Position numbers and translations under genes: made by a program. This document shows, one piece after another, positions 42,590 through 53,976 of a DNA stretch of 64,000 nucleotides (position 1 is the first letter of the stretch; every line of letters begins with the position of its first letter). The stretch is from Turritopsis dohrnii. Its lineage: Eukaryota > Cnidaria > Hydrozoa > Anthoathecata > Oceaniidae. Location: positions 831,001 to 895,000 of the forward strand of contig BQMF02000067.1 of NCBI GenBank assembly GCA_027922465.2. The letters are read 5' to 3'. A model generated the notes under the pieces. It had not been told where the DNA came from and did no database searches. It worked only from the letters and a program-made list of their open reading frames with translations.

Positions 42590-43500
42590 AATAATGCCAT
42601 TCACAGCTCATATCCAAAGGGCAAGTTGAATTGAACACCAGAACTGAAACGTTCAGGTATTATATTGAATTGTTGGTTCCACAACGCAGCAAATCCTTTG
42701 AACATTCCTACATTCTGAAAGCTCAAGCTAATTATCTGAAAAGTTCGAAGGAAAACCTAAATGAAAATGAGGTAAACCTAAATGAAAATGAGGTAACTGT
42801 TTTAGAAGATTTTGCGGAAAATTATACGCTCATTGTGCAGGATAAAATCCAAGGCATGCATTGTAATAACCAATAGTGCTCACTTCATTCTGTTGTAGTT
42901 TATTACTGTGAAACCAATGAAACAAAGTCACACTCATGTTTCATTTCAGATGATTTAAATCACAATGTCGACTTGGTTTACATAGTTATTAAAGAACTTC
43001 CTTGTTACGGATTTATCAACAGTCCATTACTTTTCATTTGGCTGTGCTGCACAGTACGAAAGCTATAAACTTTATGAATCTTTGCTACCACAAATATGAT
43101 TTTGATGCTGATTGCACTTGAGTCTTTATTCGCTACAAGCCATGGTAAGTCACCAAGTGACAGGATCGGTGGTACTCTCAAAAGGCTTGCTGCAAGAGCC
43201 AGTCTTCAGGGACCCATTGACAATCAGATTCTGACACCAGTTCATTTCTTTCATTTATGTTAAGTGGAAATCAATTCCAATATTTCAATAGTTTTATCTC
43301 CCATCAAGTGATTGGTAAGTACAGATCTGCTATGGCAAATCGTTAACAAAATGTCAAAATGTACCTGGGACAAGGAGCTTTAATCACTTTGTACCTCCGT
43401 CTATGACCGAAATTGGTACCAAAAGATTGTCACAAGATGAGTTTACTCTTACTTTCAAATTTGATGAATCTATACAAGCCATAGTTGATGTGACAGTCTC
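42590..43500 (+). pseudogene. Degraded copy of an uncharacterised cnidarian repeat protein
   Basis: Several frames give collinear pieces: NEVTVLEDFAENYTLIVQDK and then a GMHCNNQ segment; SHSCFISDDLNHN; LFATSHGKSPSDRIGGTLKR with LAARASLQGP; and finally VPGTRSFNHFVPPSM and FTLTFKFDESIQAIVD. I recall a multicopy family with the same order of blocks (an ATSHGK-x-x-x-D-x-x-GG-T-x-K-R core) in Hydra and other cnidarians, perhaps transposase-derived, but have no name for it. Many stops. An in-frame 15-bp duplication (AACCTAAATGAAAATGAGGT twice, at 42753 and 42774) is visible near the start. Confidence 0.45.
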
Positions 43501-43981
43501 ACATTTTGTGTTATCTTAAGTGGATTTTTTCTTGGACTAATTTTAGCCAGGCACGATTTGAGAGCGTTTTGCATGGATTAATTTTTGGGAATGTGCACAA
43601 AGTGCAATGTGTGTATTTTATAATATGGCTTTGAAATGGCAGCGAAAATCACCAATTTCATGCGTCCCACATTGCAAAACCAATAGGTGGTTGATAAGTA
43701 CAATGAAATAGTATACGAAAGGTACACAGAGCCAAAAAATTATAAAATTTTGGGTGGATTTATTTTTGCAAACTTGGCCAAAATTCACAAGTTGCAAAAA
43801 TTAATCCACGCAAAAAAAAAACTCTTAACAAAACATAAAAAAAAACAATATAAAAAAGAACACTACACTATATTATATCAGAATTTAATATATTTGAAAT
43901 ACATTTTTTCTGGATGAACACGGATGATACTGTTATAACTTTATCATAGAGTGTTGCAATATATTGAAAATATAGATATGA
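43501..43981. repeat. Possible MITE with GGATTAATTTTTG inverted words
   Basis: GCATGGATTAATTTTTGG (about 43573-43590) and its near reverse complement CAAAAATTAATCCACGC (about 43795-43811) lie about 205 bp apart, with further similar words between. It may be a small inverted-repeat element. Ends and target duplication not determined. A Lys-rich 76-codon frame inside is probably chance. Confidence 0.35.
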
Positions 43982-44549
43982 CTAGTATCCCGGGTAAAAA
44001 CTTTTTACCGAACTTAACTTCTAAAACATTAGGTCAAATTCACCATTCCCGTGTACGTACCCCGTAACGAAAAAATAAATCATAGAATCGCAACTCAAAA
44101 GTGTATCCATATTGTAGAGCTCGAAAAGCTGATCAAAAAAGTGTATGGGATCGTTTGGCTACGACCAACCGTTGCAGAGATATCGTCGATCAAAGATTTT
44201 GAAGACGTCATAGCCGCAGTACCAAGTAAAATATAGGCCCAATTATTGCGTCACCCCGTCATCCGTATCGCAGACCCTAAAAAACGTCAGTTATTCCTAT
44301 TGGTTCTTGAGATATTTCCCCAAAAACGTCGCGTTCGATTGGGGATGCAATGCAATGATTTCCCAGTGATCATAAAGTAACTGACGTCACGCCAACGATA
44401 CTGTAATAGATTGTTGTGTGATCTTACGTGACGAATCGCTATTCAAAATCACCGTTGTCTCATTTTAATGCAGAAGCGAAAAGTTTAGTTTTACCTTTTT
44501 TAAGTGGGTATGTAAGCCCATTGACGTGTACTTTCCATGAATATATAGA
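43982..44549 (-). mobile_element. Non-autonomous Helitron, family 2 (568 bp)
   Basis: Minus strand: 5' end TCTATATATTCATGG at 44549; 3' end hairpin GGTAAAAAGTTTTTACCC plus GGGATACTAG|T at 43982. It shares with 25736-26264 the block read on the plus strand as TCAGTTATTCCTATTGGTTC and the inner core TGTAGAGCTCGAAAA. Its 5' end has G instead of T outside, so the A|TC rule is not met there. Confidence 0.75.
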
Positions 44550-44553
44550 GGTG

Positions 44554-46769
44554 ATAGTATCCCGGGTAAAAACTTTTTACCGAACTTAACTTCAAAAACA
44601 TTAGCTCAAATCCACCATTCCCGTGGTACGTACATGTCGCTCGCCACCCATGTTCAGTATGCGTTGTGTCACAGAATTTAACTCGTGTAAAAGTTTCTTT
44701 TCAGGCATTAATTTGTTATTACATTCAGAAGATTAAAAACAGAAACAAATAGCAACATGGCTCAGAATAATATATTTATACGCAGAAGAGAAGTAACTTT
44801 AATGTAAAAAAAAATGGCAATATATAACACAGAACTGTTTACCCAGACATACGAAACCAAACATTACAAAATGTTAATTCAAAACAAATTGATACCTTCC
44901 AACTTTTTCTTTTGTTCCAAAGTTACTCCTCGACTGCAACTATTAATGAATTTTTGAAATGATATGTAGTCTGTTCTTCCCAAAACCATCAACGTCATGA
45001 TTAAAACCATGAGTTTCATTTCTTTATGATTTTTTTATTATTACCTAAAAAATTAATACTTGAATTGTAATACCGAAAACCTAATCATGCTATAACAATA
45101 TTGAAATAAAAAATAAAACATAAAGAAAGTAAAAACAAAAAGAAAATTCAAGTACGCATTTATCCTAAAGATAACAATTAAAAACAAAATTTGGTCTATA
45201 AAGTCAACCGATACTGTGAGTCAATACGGGTTCACTCAACACTGGAGCTGAACAGAATAAAGACTTTTACCTGGCATACACAACCAAACATCAAATTAAT
45301 AAAAATAATTGAAACAACAAAATGCCCTACTTTGACCAAAACCATAATTGAATACCCAGAAGATATTAAAAGCAACAAATAAAAACATAATGCCAAACTT
45401 ATATACCTAGCAAGTATGTATGTAGCAATTAAAACATAACACAAAATAATGAATGCCGTAAACAAATATAAACTGAAGAAAAATATACCCCAGCAATGCT
45501 TCTTTTTTGTAGTACAATCGCAATGAAATACATAATCCATTCTTCTCTTAAATAACCTTCTCAACATACCATGTGTTTCATTTATACATTTATAAATTTC
45601 GTTTATAAATAGCTACAATTTTTCTTTTCTGACCTAAAAGAAAAAGATTTCAGTAAAGAACAGCTACAATACTTACTACTACTGCAACCATATTTAAGCA
45701 AACCAAAACAAAAGGCATAAATGGCTGGCAGAAAGGCATGCAGACAAAGCATCAAACATCGTCAATAGATACAATTTGACAGCATAACACGTTCCCTAAT
45801 TCCACAGCCATGAGAAAGGAAAACAGTCATAGCTGTGGGACCATTTTTAATTGATCTGTAAATAAATAAATCAAATCAAATCTTCTTTGCTAACTATAAA
45901 AATAATAATAGTGCGCGTTACCAAAATAAATTACTCTCGTCTTCGTTTTTCATCCAGTAGCGTATAACATAAACGAAAGAACTCATATAATAAGATATCT
46001 ATTCAAAGCTATAGTATTTAATCTTCCAAAACTAAATTTAAACCATTCCTTACTGTGTAAAAAAACATCATTTTGTTCTGCATTTCTTCACTACACTTTC
46101 TTCTGTATAGCGATATTTGATAACTAAAACGTAAACAAACATTTAAATACATTTAAATACAAATACATGTAACTAACTTGTTCTTTTATTAATCAAAAAT
46201 AAAAGTTTTATAATAATACCTTTTGTTCGTTCGATCTTTCTGCAGCTAATTTTTAAAAACTTCACTGCACTTCTTCTGTATATCTAAATATGATTTTTCA
46301 TTGTAAACAAACAACTAACTCACTTACACGTGCTACCCGATAATAAAGCGTTTTATAATAATAACAATACCTTCGTGCATACAAACCTGTGTTTCTTCGT
46401 CAGTTCTTTCGTCGATTTGCTGCCTAAAACAATCAAATTTAAATTAAAATATTCGTATACAAAAAGAAACACGTCTTCTTCGCGAAGTTTCTTGCTCACG
46501 AAATGATCGTTGACAAATTTCGAACAAAGAAGATTGCATTGCTCGCACTCCTCCAAAGACGTTTTTCGGCTGATTTCCACTGCGCAAACCAAAATTAACA
46601 AAACGGAGGAGCATATACTAATCGCGGAAAATCAAAAAAGTGTTCTCGCCTCTACGTGGTTTTACGACAAAAAGGGAAAAAATAAGAAGGATTTGACCGT
46701 GAAAAAAAACAAATATGTCACTCTCTAAAATAAAAGTGTGACACACAATCGCGAATTAGTATAATAAGA
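44554..46769 (-). mobile_element. Longer Helitron-like element with mosaic 3' end (about 2.2 kb)
   Basis: Minus strand: 5' end A|TCTTATTATACTAATTCGCG at 46769. The terminal 80 bases of the 3' end (44554-44633) equal the family 2 tip (hairpin GGTAAAAAGTTTTTACC), but from 44634 inward the sequence is that of family 1b (also at 2157-2390). So the 3' tip was exchanged. The interior holds two minus-strand frames, 45567-45232 and 46601-46353, of unknown meaning. The element begins 4 bp after the neighbour at 44549. Confidence 0.65.
45232..45567 (-). CDS. Hydrophobic 111-aa frame inside Helitron-like element
   Basis: The frame MLRRLFKRRMDYVFHC... starts basic and then contains two or three long hydrophobic segments (about residues 27-55, 56-75 and 80-100), so a membrane protein is conceivable. 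It has the same orientation as the Helitron-like element that contains it and could be a captured gene fragment. Equally, AT-rich sequence favours codons for Phe, Leu and Ile, and I see no homolog. Treat as doubtful. Confidence 0.2.
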   Translation of the reverse strand: MLRRLFKRRMDYVFHCDCTTKKKHCWGIFFFSLYLFTAFIILCYVLIATYILARYISLALCFYLLLLISSGYSIMVLVKVGHFVVSIIFINLMFGCVCQVKVFILFSSSVE

Positions 46770-46789
46770 TAGTGTTTGATTTGAGATGG

Positions 46790-47780
46790 ATTCAAAAATA
46801 AGCTAATCTGCTGGGAATTCAAATTCAAAAACCAAATGTTCTCATTTTACCTGCAGTTCCAGATGTTTTAAAAAATGAATTTGTTGCTATCAAGTCAATG
46901 GTTGGATGGAATAAGTCACTTGTGAACAAGTCAATATTTACAACCAAGCATATACATAAATATTATGAAGTTGTTATCAAAGGTAATCAAGATAAATCCA
47001 CTGTGGTGAAACAGCATTTTGAATGAGGGACACAGCTTCTTAGAAAAACTTTTTTGTCAAGAACTGCCATATTTGCTCAATAAACCGAAAACTGATTTTG
47101 TGTGAAAGGAGTTTGTGCTACTAGTATTAAAAAAGAAAAAAGATGGCCCACAATAACACTTTCTAAGAAGACTGCTGACATGCTGTTTGCTTACTGTCAG
47201 TGTGGCTCTGGTGTACCGGGGGCTTGCTCCCATTCCTTTGCCTTAATGAAGCTATTTGCAAAATGGGTTCATGACAAGAATTTACAATTCCTGAGGAAAT
47301 TGTGTGCTTTTCAAGACATGTGTTTGGTTGGTAACACAGTGTCATGACCAAATGTTTCAGTCCAAAGTTGCTGAACTCAATATTGCTTCTCCAGACTAAA
47401 GTCGTAAACAAAAACATGAAATGCTAAAAAAGAGCAGAAAGGTATTATCCACCATGTATGAAGCACATGCTTGGAATGTCAGACAACAAAATACGTCAGT
47501 TATTAAAGTTTAATGATAAACTTGCACAAAGCAATCAACATTTACCATTTTTAATGTATTCAATGCTGAGTTATAATCTGTTTCTTCTGCTGAAACCTGA
47601 TTTGGATTAGCACCTATAGGCTCAGTACTTAGTATTCAGTGCCCAATAATTAAAGAATTTTCGACCTTCCAGAAGGTTCCTGAAAATGAAGCATCAATCT
47701 ATGTTTACCCACAATTTCCTCTTCGTTTGGATGAAAACTATCAAGGACACGGAATGATTTTAGATTTTCTGCACTAAAAG
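46790..47780 (+). pseudogene. SWIM / YqaJ-type protein pseudogene
   Basis: Collinear pieces in changing frames: PNVLILPAVPDVLKNEF and VGWNKSLVNKSIF; VKGVCATSIKKEKRWP and TITLSKKTADMLFAYCQCGS followed by GACSHSFALMKL (a SWIM zinc finger, C-x-C-x(n)-C-x-H, about 47100-47260); YEAHAWNVRQQNTSVIK (about 47455-47515); then GSVLSIQCPII and YVYPQFPLRLDENY (about 47610-47740). From memory these blocks precede a YqaJ-like exonuclease domain in multicopy cnidarian proteins. The nuclease part is not recognisable here. Stops and frameshifts make it a pseudogene. Confidence 0.5.
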
Positions 47781-48399
47781 GAATGATAATCGATCAAATT
47801 CCATTCAATTTGAACCATTGGCAGACGTTTTAACCTTTTATTTTGGATTCTTTATTAATGGGTATTGTTCAGATGAGGGTATTTAAACTGCTAATATTGT
47901 AATTCAAGCTAAGTAGTTTCAGAACTAATGGTAAATTATTGTGAAAATTTGTTTTAATTTCCTCCCACCGATAATTTGTTGGTTCTGTGAATGACATTGA
48001 CTTCAATTGCAAGACATTTGGTACTTCAAGTGCTGTAAAAAAACTTAGGGAAGGCTGGTTTTCTCATTTGATGGAGAAGTCTGTATAGTGGGTGTGGCTA
48101 TAGTTTTGCAGGACAGAATTATAGTGAATTTTTAGCGGCCAAAATATGAAACTTCCATGAATGACAGAATTAGCTTACCATAACCAAAATGTTTGGTCTA
48201 CCGTAAAAGAACTTAAGGTCGATCAGGGTTTTCCTTGGTTCAGCTGAGAATGCTTTAGTAGATGTATCCTTAATCCCAAAGAATGCCCACTGGAAATGTC
48301 AACATGTACTATTTTTTGGTAAAGGTAAACTTTCAAATATCATATTTAAATATTTTTCGCTGTAATAAAATTTTGCACTAATAAGAAATCAACAACAAT
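47781..48399. other. No clear feature
   Basis: No conserved frame found. Part may be remnant of the SWIM/YqaJ pseudogene or of the Penelope-like fragment that follows. Confidence 0.3.
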
Positions 48400-48950
48400 A
48401 CTGAAGATGATTTAGTTTAATCCCCCATACAACAACAAGCTAGAAACAAACATCAACAGATACTTTCTAAAGCTAATTAACAAACACTTTCCTCAAATTC
48501 ACAAACTTTTTAATAAAAGCAACATCTAAGTTAACTATAGTTCTATGCCAAATGTGAAATTGATCACTGATACCCATAACAAGAAGATACTTCATCCAAC
48601 TAACATGAATGAAAAGGAAAGATCCTCAATTGCATACAAAAAGAAGTATGTCCCCTGAACCAAAAATGCCTTACGTCAAACATTGTTTATGAAGCAACCA
48701 AAAATCTGATTTGCCAAATTACAAAGAAAAAAAATATATTGGACTTTTTAAAACATCTTTAATGAAAGGTTTAACAGACACGATACATCGTTCACCCAGG
48801 AAAAATACCAGAAGAAAACGACACTTTCAAAAGAAGTTTAGGATATGAAAGAAAAGAACGGAACACCAACTACATCTTGTAAAATAATTACTAAAGCTAA
48901 ATCATACACACCAGAGTCGAAAAAGATGTTTACTTTGCTTTAATGAAAAA
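48400..48950 (+). pseudogene. Penelope-like element C-terminal fragment
   Basis: NNKLETNINRYFLKLINKHF and then an HKLFNKSNI segment, a stop, VNYSSMPNVKLI and HNKKILHP. This matches the linker between the RT and the GIY-YIG endonuclease in Penelope-like elements of animals (T-N-I-G/N-x-x-F-L-x-L-x-x-x-H-F-P...MPN...HN-x-K-I-L). The GIY-YIG motif itself is not readable. Later frames up to 48950 show SLGYERKERNTNYI and AKSYTPESKK, which would fit the end of that domain. Heavily mutated. Confidence 0.5.
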
Positions 48951-49399
48951 TTCTTGATGGCCAATTACCACGACAAAAGATCAGAAAATATCTCCAAATG
49001 CAACCATCGTCAGACACATCAGCTGAATTTTCATCACACAATTTCAACCAACTGACGTCATGACGGATACCCTGACATTGTATATATGTGAAACAGTTAT
49101 TTAGCTGAAGTTTGTTGCATACTACATACAGCATGAAAGTGCTGTATTGGAGTGCCAAGCGGATGCCGACATACTAAAGATAGCTTTGATACAAAACATG
49201 ACCACATAACTCTGCACGGAGGTGGAGAAAATAGAATATCCCTATGGACTTTGAGACCTTAATTCGGTTCAGTCCTGGTTAATGAGAACAACAAGCCTGT
49301 GGGGAGAAACTTTCGCTGGGAGAAACTTTTGCGTTTTTTGGCCATTTTCACAAAACTTTGAAGATTGTGTATTAAGAAACCTTCACATGCTGGATGGTT

Positions 49400-49640
49400 G
49401 GTCGAATTTTAAAATTTAATGATAACAGATGAATGGAAGAAATACATTGAGACTGGATGGAGAGCGTCAGGTATCGCAGATGTGATTTAAATGGGAAAAC
49501 AACTCCATAGATCCATTGATGATCTTGACCCTTTGCTACCTTCAGCCAAGGAAGCACAAGAAAATCTAGCATTGATCGCGATATCAGCTGAGTAAAATGG
49601 AGAGAGCCTAAAAAGTGACGAAAGGGACTCGAGTGATGAC
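49400..49640 (+). pseudogene. Pogo-like transposase C-terminal remnant (tentative)
   Basis: MITDEWKKYIETGWRASGIA and then DVI, a stop, MGKQLHRSIDDLDPLLPSAK and later an acidic SDERDSSDDDSEW tail. The W-x-x-x-G-I...LDP pattern recalls the end of pogo/jerky-type transposases. Only weak evidence. It is cut by the Helitron starting at 49681. Confidence 0.3.
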
Positions 49641-49680
49641 GATTCGGAATGGGGTGAGAGCGTAGTGCTTTTGATGTACA

Positions 49681-50192
49681 TCTATATATTAATAACTGAT
49701 TCTCCGTCTGTCTGTTTGTTTGTAAGTCACGCAAAATGGTAGATTGAGTTGTGAGCGAAATTATTTCTTTTTTTGTGTGCGACGTGAGTTCGAAACAAAT
49801 ACATTGCAACCCCAATGGAATGTGACTTTTTTTGCTGGTGAACCAATGGAGGTAACGTTTTGTTTTTATTATTATGGTTAGTTTTATATTCCACGTTGAC
49901 TTTGCTTTGAAACCAATACATCAACTAAATACAAAGAAACTAATTGATTTAACATTTTGGACAAAAACCAGCAGTTGCAGAACGTGGCAGCATGTTGGGT
50001 TTGCCAGTGTATCTGAGACGGGTGAACTTTTTTTCGAGCAATCAAAATGTTTAAAAACCGATAGGTAAAAAAAGAGTATCATGAAACAAAATATTTTATT
50101 GCTTTTTGTCTTAATAGTTGTCTTAATTTCTTTTAGTCGATTTCTTTTAATCTATTTTAATCTGATCGAACGTTTTTTATTCACTTCATTCA
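49681..50192 (+). mobile_element. Helitron family 1, 3'-truncated copy
   Basis: A|TCTATATATTAATAACTGAT at 49681. The sequence is collinear with 63360 onward through the CTGATCGAACGTTTTTTATT word, and the match stops at about 50192. No hairpin or CTAG end follows, so the 3' part is missing. Confidence 0.75.
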
Positions 50193-50427
50193 CCTTGTTA
50201 AAATTTATTTCAATAACTAATACGTACACAAAGGTTTTTGAGACAGCACATATATGTATTTTCGAATAATTCTTAGCAACACATTAAGTAACATCACTGC
50301 AAAAAAAATGGTCAATTTCTAAGCAACAATAATACAAACGTCTGACCTTGGTTGCTTATAAAACACAAAGTGGTTGAAAAACTGATTGAACTTTTACCTT
50401 CACATTTTTTAGTACTTACAGGAATAC

Positions 50428-50928
50428 ATGCTAGTTATGTCATTTGCTCCACTGGAAACATATGATGTGTTAAGAAGAAAGAATGTGCAGATTTCCAACA
50501 TTTTGCAGTTCCATTTCCAGAGAATTTTAGAATCAGTTCATTGCAAAATTTCTTTCCATCAAAAGTACCGAATTCCTTGGGTGATTGAAGTTACTGAATA
50601 TATCTGTCCATCAATATATTACGAATTTTTCGGAGCTGTTCGGGATTATAAAATTCGCATTGGTTTTGTAGCCCGAGTTATATGGGATTCACGGGGACTC
50701 CCCAAAGAATACATCTTAGAATTTTATCATTTTGGAGTGTTCAAATTCCATTTCAAAGAATTGTTAGAAAAACATATTGATCACTATTTACAGAAGACGA
50801 ATTCAATTGGTAACAATGGCTGTGTTGTAGTGACAGATGAAAAGAAAGCAACATTGAAATTTAAAGTTAAGACTGGGACATTGTTCTTGACCATTCATTA
50901 TACTGTAATGAATATGGTACAATTATAA
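50428..50928 (+). CDS. Unknown 166-codon ORF beside transposase-like gene
   Basis: An open frame preceded by a pyrimidine-rich TTTTTTAGTACTTACAG that could be a 3' splice site, with the first codons ATGCTAGTTATGTC following. The protein is mixed alpha/beta in composition, with VTEYICPSIYYEFFG and DSRGLPKEYILEFYHF segments, and ends at TAA 50928. I do not recognise it. It lies 55 bp upstream of the transposase-like gene on the same strand and could be its first exon or part of the same element. Confidence 0.35.
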   Translation: MLVMSFAPLETYDVLRRKNVQISNILQFHFQRILESVHCKISFHQKYRIPWVIEVTEYICPSIYYEFFGAVRDYKIRIGFVARVIWDSRGLPKEYILEFYHFGVFKFHFKELLEKHIDHYLQKTNSIGNNGCVVVTDEKKATLKFKVKTGTLFLTIHYTVMNMVQL

Positions 50929-50982
50929 GTTTTTAAATTTAGTTCATCTGGTTTGCTGCATATTGTTCTATGGATTTTTGTT

Positions 50983-53644
50983 ATGCCACCTAAAGGAAGT
51001 AAAGCACAAAATAAGAAAAACAGTTATTTGGGAATATTCCAAAGTAACAAAAGAATTATAATGAAATGGACAAAAAAATCTCAAAGAAGAATGAAATTCA
51101 GCAAGAACTAGATAAGGTAACACAGTTAGATGGAGAATTAAAAGAGATTTCCCATCGTATCGATAACCAAAGAAGTAAGTTGAAACATAAGAAAGTCAAT
51201 TTAGAGCAGACAGAAAGAGAGATTAATAGAACATTTGATAACATAGTTCGACAAAAGAGTAAAGTTGGTATAGAGATATCAGCTTCTGTAGTCAAGAGAA
51301 GAAAGTGTAGTCCCACTTCAAAATTTTTGCAAAATAAGGCAAAGAGCATCAGGTGAAAAGAAACATATAATTCGTGTATGACCATACTTGGCGGAACAAG
51401 AGAGCATGTAGATCCTGTTATTGAAGGAATGCTAGATACTTGGCAAGTCAGTGTAGTGTGAAAAAAGTCAGTGGAAAGATTTTAACTTCTAAACCTTCTC
51501 TCGTTAAAACATTAAATGATGATGTGATCAAAGCGTTTAATAGAAATTACTATACATCTGAGGAAAATGTGTTGTGTTCATTAAATGCTTATTATAGCCA
51601 CAATGTTTTAGGGAAACACAAATATCTCAGCATTAGAAGAGCTAATTCTAACGCCTTTTTGAAAGGAACACGCATAGCCAACTATGTTTCATACAACATG
51701 CTTTCAAATAGAATAAATGAAATAGATATTGGAGATTTGACAGATATATCTACTCTTGACGCAACTGATCCTGATGCAAAAGGTGTATATCGAAATCCAG
51801 CTGAGTTTATTTTGAGATTGGCAAAGTTTAATTTTATCGTAAATGAAGGACGTGTGGATAATTTAAAGAAATTTGAAAGTTTTGTTCAAAGGGACAATGA
51901 GTCTTCATTATTCGCTTTGGCAGTTGGTGGTGATTCTGCACCAATATGTGGCATGTCTATGTTATTGTCTGTTTTAAATGTTGGTATAGCCAGCAGTGAG
52001 GAGCAGTTTTTACTTTTTTGTGGAGATGTTGGAGAAAGTTCCAAGTCAGTATCAAATTTTATTTTAAAGCTGATTTCTGACATTAAATATCTTGAAAGTA
52101 ATACGTTTGTGATACATGGCAACAATGTAGAATACAAGGCAGAATTCAAGTTGTGTGAGCTTCCTAATGATATGAAAATGTTGTATTTTTTAGCCGGTGA
52201 GCTATCACACTCTGCACATTATTTTTCTACCTTTGGAAATGTAACTGAAACTGACTGCAATGATAATGACAAAACATACGGTGGGGATGATATCAATGAA
52301 TGGAAGCCATTTCCTGTAAGCAAACAATTTTCTGATGCTGAGAAAGTTGCTGCTAAGAAGAGTGAGTTGGCTAAGCTAAAAATTTAAGAATCTAACAAAA
52401 GAACAAAGTTAACATCATATATTGCCCAAAATCTGAAAAGTAGAAAAGAGAGCAAACCTTTGGTTGACACGTATGTTGAATGTGCGAAATCAGAACCATT
52501 ACACCTCAAAAACAACACAATCAAAGAACGATTCATGCAATTGTTCAAATTATGTATTTCACAATCAAAATTACAAAACGTAAAGACCTATCGTGAAGTT
52601 CCTGAAAGTTGTCTTTTTGCAAAGTTTGTTGAATTTGTTCATCACAGCATGAGTTGTAATTTTCTTGCCAAGAAAACAACAACTTGGTTTAATGAAAGTT
52701 GTGGGAAAGTTGAGAAGGAGTTTACATTTTGTTTCCGTGGTAAAGAAAGTTTTTTGTATATGAAGAATTTTCCATCATTAATTGAAATGATCTTGGCTAA
52801 CACATCAAACAACCAAGTTAAACGTTCAAAATTACAAAACGTAAAGACCTATCGTGAAGTTCCTGAAAGTTGTCTTTTTGCAAAGTTTGTTGAATTTGTT
52901 CATCACAGCATGAGTTGTAATTTTCTTGCCAAGAAAACAACAACTTGGTTTAATGAAAGTTGTGGGAAAGTTGAGAAGGAGTTTACATTTCGTTTCCGTG
53001 GTAAAGAAAGTTTTTTGTATATGAAGAATTTTCCATCATTAATTGAAATGATCTTGGCTAACACATCAAACAACCAAGTTAAACGTTGTCTTCATGAACT
53101 TTTCTTTGAGTCTCCGAGGTTACGACAGTTGTTGTCATATGCTGTGCGAATTGAAGATTTTAATGCTGAAATGTTCTCAAAACTGAAGACAGAGGCAAAA
53201 TCACTGTTCCGGGCATGTTGTCTGTTTGAGCAAAGAATAAGCCCTAGTCTTTGGACATTATGTAATGTAGCACCGTATCATGCTGAACAGTGTTTATCAA
53301 TGTACAAATTTGGCCTTGGTTGCAATACAATGGAGGGGAGAGAGCAAAAGCATCAGCAAATATCAAAGTATGCAAAAAATACCACCTTCCAAAACCGCTG
53401 GCCACTTATCTTCAGGCATGAGTATTTACAATTAATTTATTTACGAGAAAATGGTTATGATAATGTAAGGTATAACAAGAGTCTAGTGAAGTACGTTCCA
53501 GATCGTTACTGTGTGAAGTGTGGATTAAACCTTGGTGTGTCTACTGACTGCAAGATATGTGATAGTGACCTCATGAAGAAGGTCAATTCGCAAAAATTCA
53601 TTTCCACGAAATACAAAAAATTTCATGAATGGATCGACTCATGA
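50983..53644 (+). pseudogene. Transposase-like gene of an uncharacterised metazoan family
   Basis: Starts MPPKGSKAQNKK at 50983. After a frameshift a coiled coil (51066-51356) ends in a TGA. The reading then continues through ILGGTREHVDPVIEGMLDT and shifts once more into a 315-codon frame (51440-52387). That frame carries LNAYYSHNVLGKHKYLSIRR and two candidate catalytic aspartates, in AVGGDSAPICGMS and ELPNDMKMLYFLAGELSHSA. One TAA (52385-52387) separates it from the 394-codon frame 52460-53644, which is in the same frame. The second part holds a duplicated 87-codon unit, FRACCLFEQRISPSLWTLCN, and the likely Glu-bearing NTMEGREQKHQQISKYAK, then a C-x2-C...C-x2-C pair. I recall similar proteins of about 800 residues in many copies in corals. 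A DDE-type transposase is inference. Four disruptions in all. Confidence 0.5.
52565..53086 (+). repeat. In-frame tandem duplication, 2 x 261 bp
   Basis: Bases 52565-52825 and 52826-53086 are the same 261-bp sequence. I see a single difference, T versus C at 52739/53000-type position, giving FCFRG versus FRFRG. The length is 87 codons exactly, so the frame is kept. Near identity means a recent event or an assembly artefact. Confidence 0.9.
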
Positions 53645-53976
53645 AAATTTCTAACTTAGAAGTATTTAGAACATTTATTCAGTTCATGGAAATTTATACA
53701 TACAAAGTATGCGTAAAGTAAGACTTTTTCAGAAATTATGTCACTACAGGTATATATATATCACCTTGTTCCTTTTTTTTTAAATTACTTGCATATTCTT
53801 AAGAATAGTAAAAGAACTTTGTGTAACATTATTGTTTCAAGGTAAAACAATATCTTTATTCTCAAAACAACACAAAGGTTGTTATTATACGGCTTGAAAG
53901 TGAGGTGATTTAATTGCCAAAAAGGTCTTTTTGTTTGTGTTCCTACATTATATTATATTGTATAATTGTAAAACTT
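53645..53976. other. No recognisable gene
   Basis: 3' flank of the transposase-like gene up to the BEL target duplication. AT-rich. No inverted repeat matching the left side of the gene was found. Confidence 0.4.

Noticed and set aside
45843..45880. AAATAAATAAATCAAATCAAATC as a LINE 3' tail
   Set aside because: It looks like a CR1-type tail, but no LINE coding sequence precedes it on the plus strand, so I do not call an element.
49372..49924. Minus-strand frames with ATRSHIxTT-like simple repeats in Helitron copies (also 62338-62535 and 63410-63794)
   Set aside because: They recur in every family 1 Helitron because the sequence is the same; none has conserved protein features and they cross the element ends.
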